DNA of 7,113 nt from an uncultured Mailhella sp. (GTDB taxonomy: Bacteria > Desulfobacterota > Desulfovibrionia > Desulfovibrionales > Desulfovibrionaceae), in assembly GCA_910579055.1 (NCBI GenBank), contig CAJTSU010000070.1:1-7113 (forward strand), in the 5' to 3' direction. This document shows, in pieces, positions 1 to 5,964 of this stretch; within the stretch, counting starts at the first letter, position 1, and the number at the start of each line of letters is the position of its first letter. The translations under genes were made by a program, and so were the position numbers. The notes beneath the pieces are model-generated. The model was not told the origin of the DNA, did not search any database, and was given only the letters and a program-made list of their open reading frames with translations.

Positions 1-530
1 TCCTTGGCGTTGTGCAGGATGCACAGTGCTTCATGACGCAGATCGGGGCGCGCCTGCATGACGCGTTCTACCGCCCGGTAGCAGGAAAGGCGCAGAGGGG
101 CGTAGTCGCACCATGTGTTGTCGCCTTCCTTGGCCCGTACGTAAGAGAAAAGAACGCGGTAAAAGTCGTCGGCCAGGGGACGCGACTGCGCCAGCGCTTC
201 TCCGAACGCTTCGGGAATGCCCCAGCCGATATTTCCGGATTCCTCATTCATGTGCCACATAAAACGCCGGATGACATTTTTTGCGTCTTCCGGGCGTTCC
301 CGGCGCAGAACGGCCAGAACGCCTCCCATCGCGGCCGCGGCCCTGCCTGTAAGGGGTTGGCCCTCGGGCAGACAGGCGAACAGGGGGCCGATCAAAGAGA
401 CAGGGTCGACCTGGCGGGAATCGGCCGGGGTATCCGGGGCCAGCTCGGGAGGCAGGGGGCGCGCGGGCGACCAGTCTTCACGGCGAAGCCAGTTGCGGAT
501 ATCATTCTTCAAAGCGCGAAAGCGGGGCAT
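1..530 (-). CDS. DVU0298-like conserved hypothetical protein (partial, C-terminus off the left edge)
   Basis: The frame is open from the ATG at 530-528 to the left edge and gives 176 residues with no stop. An in-frame ATG lies two codons upstream (536-534), but AAGGAG at 542-537 sits 6 nt before the ATG at 530, so that start is preferred. The N-terminus reads MPRFRALKNDIRNWLRREDW. Residues 91-107 carry a distinctive motif, MWHMNEESGNIGWGIPE, which I associate from memory with the DVU0298-type hypothetical proteins of Desulfovibrionaceae. The chain is rich in short amphipathic helices (for example around residues 62-90, 106-132 and 145-172), consistent with HEAT-like helical repeats. I see no catalytic motif, signal peptide or transmembrane segment, so the protein is probably cytoplasmic. 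It is transcribed away from the redox genes across a 390-bp gap, and nothing links it to them functionally. Function unknown. The coding call is firm; the family call is moderate. Confidence 0.82.
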   Translation of the reverse strand, partial: MPRFRALKNDIRNWLRREDWSPARPLPPELAPDTPADSRQVDPVSLIGPLFACLPEGQPLTGRAAAAMGGVLAVLRRERPEDAKNVIRRFMWHMNEESGNIGWGIPEAFGEALAQSRPLADDFYRVLFSYVRAKEGDNTWCDYAPLRLSCYRAVERVMQARPDLRHEALCILHNAK

Positions 531-615
531 GGGCATCTCCTTGCGTTATTCCCCAAAAGTAAGCCTTGCCCTTGCGTTGTCCAGAGCGCTTGAGCCTGAC
601 AGGGAGAAACCTTAT

Positions 616-689
616 ATACATGGCTTTGCGGCAACGGATGTTGCCACAAAGCCAGCCCGTGTTCCACACGGGCGAAAGGCACCATGTAT
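616..689 (-). other. Three-way-junction inverted-repeat element (candidate structured leader RNA or intergenic repeat)
   Basis: Three nested inverted repeats are visible. P1 pairs ATACATGG (616-623) with CCATGTAT (682-689), 8 bp and perfect. P2 pairs CTTTG (624-628) with CAAAG (647-651) and GGCAAC (630-635) with GTTGCC (640-645), with a 4-nt loop (636-639) and one opposed pair at 629/646. P3 pairs GCCCGTGT (655-662) with ACACGGGC (666-673) around a 3-nt loop. Together they form a compact 74-nt three-way junction. The 629/646 pair is a C-A mismatch on the plus strand but a G-U wobble on the minus strand, so the fold is complete only if transcribed leftward, in the leader of the DVU0298-like gene. 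It has no T-loop or anticodon features and I recognise no riboswitch family. It could equally be a dispersed repeat acting as DNA. Confidence 0.5.
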
Positions 690-693
690 CCAC

Positions 694-820
694 GGCTGGC
701 TCGCTTGCGCCTTCGTGCGGCTACGCCGCCCAAAGGTTCCGCTCCTCGCCCCCTTCCATGCCGCATTACCATGCGGCGGGGGGTCGTCGCTCCAAGCTCG
801 CTACGCTCGCGCCTCCGGCG
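694..820. repeat. GC-rich palindrome-dense intergenic repeat tract
   Basis: Several hairpins and short repeats crowd this tract. GCGGC-TAC-GCCGC lies at 717-729. A 7-bp perfect stem, GCCGCAT (760-766) with ATGCGGC (771-777), has a TACC loop and can extend, across a 6-nt bulge, through five Cs (749-753) pairing with the G-run at 778-783. GCTCGC occurs three times (699-704, 796-801, 805-810), the last two separated by TAC. GGCTGGC (694-700) is complementary to GCCAGCC (651-657), so it could compete with the upstream three-way junction. No T-run follows any stem, so none reads as an intrinsic terminator. The composition is that of mosaic intergenic repeats in GC-rich bacteria. Copy number elsewhere is unknown. 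Confidence 0.45.
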
Positions 821-908
821 GTCAAGGATAATTTCAACACAATTTACAACAGAGCGAAGAGCCTTCGACGGCTGTACCTCGTACTCCGTTTCATCACGTT
901 ACCTCGTC

Positions 909-915
909 AAGGAGG
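909..915 (+). promoter_or_regulatory. Strong Shine-Dalgarno that fixes the start of the first GltD-like gene
   Basis: AAGGAGG lies 5 nt upstream of the ATG at 921. The reading frame is open for 79 more codons upstream, to an ATG at 684. That extension crosses the palindromic repeat tract, is arginine-rich, and has no ribosome binding site. The protein starting at 921 begins MISNLDQAKC, which aligns without gaps with the start of the paralogue at 4351 (MISHIDTQKC). This settles the start at 921. Confidence 0.88.
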
Positions 916-920
916 AGGCA

Positions 921-2549
921 ATGATTTCAAACCTGGATCAGGCAAAGTGTACAGGTTGCGGAATCTGTTTCAAAACATGCCCGTTGGACGTCTTCCGCCT
1001 GGATACCGGGCAGGAAGACATCTCTCCCTGTATGGGCGCATGCCCGGCGGGCACCGATATCCGGGAAGTCCACTATCTGCTGCAACAGACAAAATTCCGA
1101 GCGGCCCTCGACAAACTGCGGGAGACTATGCCGTTTCCGGCAGTAACCGGCAGAGTATGCCCGCACAGCTGTGAAAGCGATTGCGCCCGCGCCGGACACG
1201 ATGCAGCCGTGAACATCAATGCGCTGGAAGAATTTCTGGGAACCATGGACTTGCGCCAGGATGCCGTCCCCGCGCCCCGGCGGCATATTTTCAACGTGGC
1301 CGTAGTCGGTTCGGGGCCGGCAGGGCTTTCCGCGGCCTGGTTCCTCACCTGTGAAGGATACCCCGTGACCGTATTCGAGGCCGCCTCCCGGCCCGGAGGG
1401 ATGTTGCGTTACGGCATTCCGGCATACCGCCTGCCGCAGGATATTGTGGATCGCTATATCGACCGGCTGGAAGTCATGGGCGTGGCCTTCCGGTGCGGCA
1501 CGAGGGTGGGCGAAGACGCCGGGATTTCACTGAACGATCTGAAAAAACAGGGATTCCGGGCTGTTGTGCTCGCTCCGGGCGCGGGCCGGAGCCGTCCTCT
1601 GCCGCTGCGTCTGCCCGATGGCGGCTCCGGTATTTACAGCGGGCTTTCTTTTCTGGCCGCCGCGCGCGACGCGGAAAAACCACCTGTCGCCGGAAAGCGC
1701 GTCCTGGTGATCGGGGGAGGGGATGTCGCCATAGATGCGGCCATTACAGCCCGACGGAACGGCGCACGGGAAGTGGACATGGTATGCCTGGAAAACAGAG
1801 AGGACATGCCCGCTTTTGCTCACAATATCGCGGATGCCGAACAGCATGGCATAGTCATGCGCAATGGATGGGGCCCTGTCGATATCCGCAGGGAGAACGG
1901 CGTATACCGCATCGACTTTACGGCCTGCGTCGGGCTGTCGGACGGCAGTGGCCGCTTTGCTCCCCGCTTTGATGAAACGCGCCGGCTTGAACTCGACGCC
2001 GACATGCTGATCGGAGCCATCGGGCAATCCGTTGACGCGGCCAGCCTCGCCGCCGGTCTGGAGCTGAACGCACAGGGATGTATCAAGGCGGATCCCCTGA
2101 CTCTGGCCACATCGCTGGAGCACGTCTTCGCGGCGGGAGACGCCGTCAGCGGCCCGGCTTCCGTGGTCCGGGCCATCCGGGCCGGACACGAAGCCGCGCT
2201 TTCCGTTCATCAGGATCTCATGGGCATTACCGTGGGTCTGAACCGCCAGAGAACGCGCAACGTGACGGAACGCCTGCCGAAGCGGAATATTCCGCCGGCG
2301 GAACGCCAGGAACGCACCCCGGCCTGCGGAGACTGCGCCGGGTTACGGACAGGTTTTGATCTGGAACAGGCTCTGGCGGAAAGCCGGCGCTGTCTCACCT
2401 GTGGAAGCAGGGCCTACGTCACCTACCCGGACGAGTGCATGACCTGCTTCGGCTGCGAACTGCGCTGCCCGGCAGAAGCCATAGACGTGCATCCTTTCAA
2501 GGAACGGCTGCCGCGCACGCTTGACATGATGGAAGGAGAACCGAGATGA
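921..2549 (+). CDS. GltD-type NAD(P)H:FAD oxidoreductase with N- and C-terminal [4Fe-4S] motifs (cassette A)
   Basis: A 542-aa soluble electron-transfer flavoprotein. In order: a single ferredoxin-type motif CxxCxxCxxxCP (Cys10, 13, 16, 20); a GltD-type Fe-S/helical domain with Cys37, 41, 80, 84 and 88 and the family signature TGRVCP around residue 76; an FAD-binding GSGPAG at 130-135; an NAD(P)H-binding GGGDVA at 265-270; a second FAD-contacting segment FAAGDAVSG near residue 415; then a linker, CLTC at 491-494, and a second CxxCxxCxxxCP (Cys506, 509, 512, 516). Glutamate synthase small subunits carry the central parts but not these terminal ferredoxin motifs. No gltB is present, so glutamate synthesis is unlikely. 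Residues 289-292 read CLEN where the paralogue and NADPH-dependent GltD relatives have YRR, suggesting altered cofactor preference. The stop overlaps the next start (ATGA), so translation is probably coupled. Likely role: pass electrons from NAD(P)H to the flavoprotein that follows. Physiological substrate unknown. Confidence 0.88.
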   Translation: MISNLDQAKCTGCGICFKTCPLDVFRLDTGQEDISPCMGACPAGTDIREVHYLLQQTKFRAALDKLRETMPFPAVTGRVCPHSCESDCARAGHDAAVNINALEEFLGTMDLRQDAVPAPRRHIFNVAVVGSGPAGLSAAWFLTCEGYPVTVFEAASRPGGMLRYGIPAYRLPQDIVDRYIDRLEVMGVAFRCGTRVGEDAGISLNDLKKQGFRAVVLAPGAGRSRPLPLRLPDGGSGIYSGLSFLAAARDAEKPPVAGKRVLVIGGGDVAIDAAITARRNGAREVDMVCLENREDMPAFAHNIADAEQHGIVMRNGWGPVDIRRENGVYRIDFTACVGLSDGSGRFAPRFDETRRLELDADMLIGAIGQSVDAASLAAGLELNAQGCIKADPLTLATSLEHVFAAGDAVSGPASVVRAIRAGHEAALSVHQDLMGITVGLNRQRTRNVTERLPKRNIPPAERQERTPACGDCAGLRTGFDLEQALAESRRCLTCGSRAYVTYPDECMTCFGCELRCPAEAIDVHPFKERLPRTLDMMEGEPR

Positions 2550-4267
2550 GCGACATCACTGTTCTGAATACCGACGTACTTGTGATCGGCGGCGGCTTCG
2601 CCGGTCTGTGGACCGCGAAAAAAGCCCGTGAATACGTGGAGGACGTGCTCATTGTGGACAAGGGCCCCCGCGACTGGGGCGGGCAGGGGAGCATGAGCGG
2701 CGGCGACATGGTGACGCTCCATGAGGGCGAAGACCTCAATGCCTGGCTGGACGACATTGTCTTTTTCAACGACGGGCTTTGCGATCAGCGCATGACAGCG
2801 GAAACCCTGGAGGCGTCGCTGCCCCGCTTCCATGACTACGAGGCCATGGGGCACACGTTCAGCCGGGATGCCGCGGGAAAGTATGCAACTGTGCTCCAGC
2901 GCGGTCTGAAGCATGTTTCTCTGACGACCTCCCACCCCACGGGCAAGGGCGGAAGCAATATGCACGCCGCACTCGTGCGCTCGGTAAAGAGCCTGAATAT
3001 CCGGCGCATCGGAAACCTGATGATTACCGCAATCATCAAGGACGGCGAACGCGCGGCCGGAGCGGCAGGCTTTTTCAACCTCAGCGGCGAACCGGTCTAT
3101 ATCCGGGCGAAAGCCGTGGTCATCACTACCGGAACAGGCGGCTGGAAGGCTTCCTACCTTCAGAATTCCCTGGCCGGAGCCTGCGTCGAACTCGCACTGG
3201 ATGCCGGAGCGACACTGCGGAACTTTGAATTTATCGACAACTGGAACGTGCCGAAGCTTTTCGCCTGGGAAGGCCAGACCGTGCTCATCCCGCGCGGCGG
3301 GCGCTTTGTCAACGCCGAGGGGGAGGAATTCATGGCCGCACGCTACTCTCCTGTTCTGGGTTCGCGCACGGATACCCAATACAATATCCGGGGCATGGTG
3401 CTGGAAGCGAAAGCCGGGCGCGGCCCCATTGTTTTCGATGTCAGCCGCATTCCCGAGGAATACCTGGAAGAGCTTACCCCCGCCGCCGGCTGGATGAAGC
3501 TCAACGACAGCAAATTGAAGAAACTGGGCATAGATTTCTTCAAGGACAACATTGAATGGATGCCGCAGCCCATCGCCTCCGAGGGCGGTGTCGCCACAGG
3601 GCTGGACGGTTCCACGGAAATAGCGGGGCTGTATGCGGCGGGTACGGCGCAGAGCCTCAATGCAGGCGTGTACTTCGGCGGGTACAGCATCTGCCACTGC
3701 GCCACATCCGGATATATTACCGGCGAGGCCGCGGGAAACTACGCAAGCGGCGTTTCCTCTCCCAAATTTGATGAAGAGCGCGCCCACGCGTTGCTGGCCC
3801 CCGTTCTGGACAGACTGGGCAAAACCGGCATCGCCCCCAAGGATATCATCCGCACGCTTCAGGAACTCATGACTCCCCCGGACGTGTGCGTCCTGAAAAG
3901 CGAGAAAGGGCTTCGACGTTCACTCCGGCGTCTGGAACAGCTCAAGGAGGAAGTCCTGCCCCGCATGGGGGCGGAAGATCCCCATTATCTCGGCAAGATG
4001 CGGGAAGCGCAGGGCATACTCAGGCTGACCGAGGCATTCCTGCGCGCCTCGCTGGAACGGACGGAATCCCGTGCGGGGCATTTTCGCGCCGATTATCCCG
4101 CGCGTGACGACAGCACGGACATGTACTGGGTGGAAATCAGGCAGAAGGACGGCGAAATGTTCACGCTGCGCCGACGGGTTCCCGTGGAGGAATACCCCAT
4201 CAAACCCTATCGCTATTACATGGATCAATTCACATTCCCCCTGGAGGAAATCAGATCCTTTGCGTGA
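2546..4267 (+). CDS. FrdA/SdhA/AprA-superfamily FAD-dependent oxidoreductase (cassette A)
   Basis: A 573-aa flavoprotein; the start ATG lies inside the ATGA overlap, 7 nt after AAGGAG (2533-2538). GGGFAG at residues 15-20 and Asp38 form the FAD-binding Rossmann motif. GLYAAGTAQS at 361-370 is the second FAD-contacting segment. The C-terminal part is helical and contains ESRAGHFRADYPARDD, very like the end domain of succinate dehydrogenase flavoproteins. No signal peptide or membrane segment is seen. The covalent-FAD histidine region is replaced by DWGGQGSMSGGD (43-54), so FAD is probably non-covalent. In a hand alignment the FrdA/SdhA catalytic residues are replaced: the HPTG histidine by Trp, the proton-shuttle Arg by Thr277, the substrate His by Ile343, and the Arg in NRLGGNS by Tyr376. 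It is therefore unlikely to act on succinate or fumarate. It probably receives or donates electrons through the preceding GltD-like protein. Substrate unknown. Confidence 0.87.
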   Translation: MSDITVLNTDVLVIGGGFAGLWTAKKAREYVEDVLIVDKGPRDWGGQGSMSGGDMVTLHEGEDLNAWLDDIVFFNDGLCDQRMTAETLEASLPRFHDYEAMGHTFSRDAAGKYATVLQRGLKHVSLTTSHPTGKGGSNMHAALVRSVKSLNIRRIGNLMITAIIKDGERAAGAAGFFNLSGEPVYIRAKAVVITTGTGGWKASYLQNSLAGACVELALDAGATLRNFEFIDNWNVPKLFAWEGQTVLIPRGGRFVNAEGEEFMAARYSPVLGSRTDTQYNIRGMVLEAKAGRGPIVFDVSRIPEEYLEELTPAAGWMKLNDSKLKKLGIDFFKDNIEWMPQPIASEGGVATGLDGSTEIAGLYAAGTAQSLNAGVYFGGYSICHCATSGYITGEAAGNYASGVSSPKFDEERAHALLAPVLDRLGKTGIAPKDIIRTLQELMTPPDVCVLKSEKGLRRSLRRLEQLKEEVLPRMGAEDPHYLGKMREAQGILRLTEAFLRASLERTESRAGHFRADYPARDDSTDMYWVEIRQKDGEMFTLRRRVPVEEYPIKPYRYYMDQFTFPLEEIRSFA

Positions 4268-4350
4268 GCTTTCAGTCCGCCCGGTTCGCGGTGAAGGTGA
4301 TTTCAGCCTTTCCCACGCCGGGAATAACGTATTCTTGCAGGGAGAAGAGA
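4268..4350 (+). other. 83-nt gap between the two cassettes with a weak hairpin and Shine-Dalgarno
   Basis: An imperfect stem joins CCCGG (4280-4284) to CCGGG (4318-4322), with inner pairs GTG/CAC and AAGG/CCTT interrupted by bulges. No T-run follows, so it does not look like a terminator. It may help separate or stabilise the two halves of one transcript. AGGGAG at 4339-4344 lies 6 nt before the ATG at 4351. The frame of the downstream gene stays open back to a GTG at 4264 that overlaps the previous stop, but GGAGG at 4243-4247 is about 16 nt from that GTG, too far to support it. No promoter is evident, so cassettes A and B are probably co-transcribed. Confidence 0.4.
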
Positions 4351-5964
4351 ATGATCTCTCATATTGATACGCAAAAGTGCATCGGATGCGGAACCTGCTT
4401 TAAAACATGCGCTCTCGGCGTATTCCGCATGGACACAGAGCAGGACAATATTTCGCCGTGCATGGCAGTATGTCCCGCCGGGAACAACATACGGAAAATC
4501 AACGCTCTGTTGCAGGAAAGCCGTTTTGACGAAGCGCTTGAGTGCCTTGTCGACACCATGCCCTTTCCCGCCATTGCGGGCAGAGTGTGCCCTCACCCGT
4601 GCGAAAGCCGCTGTTCGCGCCTCGAACGCGACGCGGCGGTCAACATCAACGGCATTGAAAATTTTCTTGGCGAACGGGATCTCGCCCGGGAGGTAAAGCC
4701 CGTTCCTCTCCGGCATATCTCCAGGGTGGCCGTTGTCGGCTCCGGCCCGGCCGGACTCTCGGCCGCCTGGTATCTGACCCTGGCGGGGTATCCGGTCACT
4801 GTTTTCGAGGCAAGGGAAAAACCCGGCGGGCTTCTGTCGCATGGCATTCCTGAATACCGCCTCCCCGGTAGTCTGGTCGATATCTATATCGCCCGGTTGC
4901 AGGATATGGGGGTGGAATTTCGCTGCAACTGCCCCCTGGGAAACAGGGGCGGCATGACCCTGGACAACCTTGACGACCTCGGATTCCGCGCCGTTGTGCT
5001 GGCTATCGGAGCGGGCAGGGGACGGCCTCTTCCCGTTCCCGGAGCGGAAAACATGCCGCATGTCGTGCAGGGGATTGATTTTCTGTCGGATGCGCGGGCA
5101 GGACGGGCCGCCCATGTCGCCGGAAAGACGGTGCTTGTGCTGGGAGGCGGAGATGTGGCCGCCGATGCCGCCGTGACGGCCGCCAGGCTGGGGGCCGGAC
5201 AGGTGCGCCTGGTCTATCGCCGCAGCCGGGAGCGCATGCCCGCCCTGCCGCATAGCATCGCTTCAGCCGAGGCGCACGGAGTGGAGCTTCTGACCGCATG
5301 GGGCATCCAGTCTCTGAAAGAAAAGGCGGGCGGCCTTCAGGCGACCTTTGCCGCCAATACGGCCCCGGAGGCGGCTTCACCGCAGCCCCCTGTCTATGAC
5401 TTGTCACAAACCATGGACATTGACGCCGACCTGATCATCGCCGCTCTTGGCCAGGATGTGGATCCCGGATTTTCGGGAACAGAAATTGCCCTTACGGAAT
5501 CAGGAAGGATACAGGCGGACCCTCTGACGCTCCAGACTTCCGTCCGCACCATTTTTGCAGCCGGCGATGCGGTTTCCGGTTCCGGCACGGTGGTTCAGGC
5601 CATTGCTTCCGGCAGAAGAGCCGCTCATTCCGTATGCAACCTCCTCCAGGGAGCGCATACGCATATGGGGCATCCCCCCCGCCGTGACATTGTAAAAATG
5701 CAGCACCTTGACAAGCTTGAATCCATTAAACGCATTGATCGTTCTCATCAGGAAACAGGCACATCCCTGTCCATTGATGAAACTTTGGGGGAAGCATTGC
5801 GATGTCTTACATGCGGAAGCAAATCCCGCATCACATATACGGATGACTGCATGACATGCTTCTCCTGCGAAATGAACTGCCCGGCAAATGCCATTGATGT
5901 GTCTCCTTTCAAGCAATTCTACCCCCGGCATTTGGGCAAGCACTTTATTGGAGATTCAAAATGA
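4351..5964 (+). CDS. GltD-type NAD(P)H:FAD oxidoreductase with N- and C-terminal [4Fe-4S] motifs (cassette B)
   Basis: A 537-aa paralogue of the protein at 921-2549, collinear with it through residue 228 and in register again at the second nucleotide-binding motif. It has CxxCxxCxxxC (Cys10, 13, 16, 20; the usual Pro after the fourth Cys is Ala), the GltD Fe-S cysteines at 37, 41, 80, 84 and 88, FAD-binding GSGPAG at 130-135, NAD(P)H-binding GGGDVA at 265-270, CLTC at 485-488 and a terminal CxxCxxCxxxCP (Cys500, 503, 506, 510). Residues 289-292 are YRRS; paired arginines here bind the NADPH 2'-phosphate in GltD-type enzymes, so NADPH is the likely donor. The 430-480 linker differs most from the paralogue and its DNA is visibly AT-richer. 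The stop overlaps the next ATG (ATGA). Likely role: electron input for the flavoprotein that follows. Not glutamate synthase, as no large subunit is nearby. Confidence 0.88.
   Translation: MISHIDTQKCIGCGTCFKTCALGVFRMDTEQDNISPCMAVCPAGNNIRKINALLQESRFDEALECLVDTMPFPAIAGRVCPHPCESRCSRLERDAAVNINGIENFLGERDLAREVKPVPLRHISRVAVVGSGPAGLSAAWYLTLAGYPVTVFEAREKPGGLLSHGIPEYRLPGSLVDIYIARLQDMGVEFRCNCPLGNRGGMTLDNLDDLGFRAVVLAIGAGRGRPLPVPGAENMPHVVQGIDFLSDARAGRAAHVAGKTVLVLGGGDVAADAAVTAARLGAGQVRLVYRRSRERMPALPHSIASAEAHGVELLTAWGIQSLKEKAGGLQATFAANTAPEAASPQPPVYDLSQTMDIDADLIIAALGQDVDPGFSGTEIALTESGRIQADPLTLQTSVRTIFAAGDAVSGSGTVVQAIASGRRAAHSVCNLLQGAHTHMGHPPRRDIVKMQHLDKLESIKRIDRSHQETGTSLSIDETLGEALRCLTCGSKSRITYTDDCMTCFSCEMNCPANAIDVSPFKQFYPRHLGKHFIGDSK

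Larger units (their letters stand above)
531..920. other. Divergent intergenic region, 390 bp, no gene
   Basis: This stretch separates the minus-strand DVU0298-like gene from the plus-strand redox operon and must contain the 5' ends of both transcripts. Open frames crossing it have no Shine-Dalgarno and translate to arginine- and proline-rich sequence typical of non-coding GC-rich DNA. It holds an inverted-repeat element at 616-689, GC-rich hairpins at 694-820 and a more AT-rich leader at 822-908. I could not identify a convincing -35/-10 pair on either strand. GATAAT at 827-832 (plus) and TATATA around 613-618 (minus) resemble -10 boxes but lack good partners. Confidence 0.8.

Noticed and set aside
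12..593. 193-aa plus-strand open frame
   Set aside because: It is antisense to the DVU0298-like gene, which has a good Shine-Dalgarno and a recognisable conserved motif.
616..689. tRNA or hammerhead ribozyme for the 74-nt cloverleaf-like element
   Set aside because: Only two arms branch from the outer stem, there is no T-loop or anticodon arm and no CCA-adjacent acceptor pattern. A GAAA follows the second hairpin, but the CUGAUGA core of a hammerhead is missing.
695..712. Sigma-54 promoter-like TGGCTCGCTTGC
   Set aside because: The GG and GC elements do not have the required 10-nt spacing, and the sequence is part of the GC-rich repeat tract.
749..783. Intrinsic terminator at the GC-rich hairpin
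   Set aside because: The stem is strong, but no T-run follows it on either strand.
684..920. 79-residue N-terminal extension of the first GltD-like protein
   Set aside because: The frame is open, but it crosses the palindromic tract, has no ribosome binding site at 684, and the paralogue begins exactly where the ATG at 921 does.
2423..3787. 454-aa minus-strand open frame opposite the flavoprotein
   Set aside because: A shadow frame of GC-rich coding DNA; its translation resembles no protein fold, while the plus strand encodes clear FAD-binding motifs. The minus-strand frames at 4303-5253 and 6195-7076 are rejected for the same reason.
4264..4350. GTG start at 4264 for the second GltD-like protein
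   Set aside because: The nearest purine-rich site is about 16 nt upstream, whereas the ATG at 4351 has AGGGAG at 6 nt and matches the paralogue's N-terminus.
921..5964. Glutamate synthase small subunit (gltD)
   Set aside because: No large subunit is adjacent, both copies pair with an SdhA-like flavoprotein, and both carry terminal ferredoxin motifs absent from ordinary GltD.
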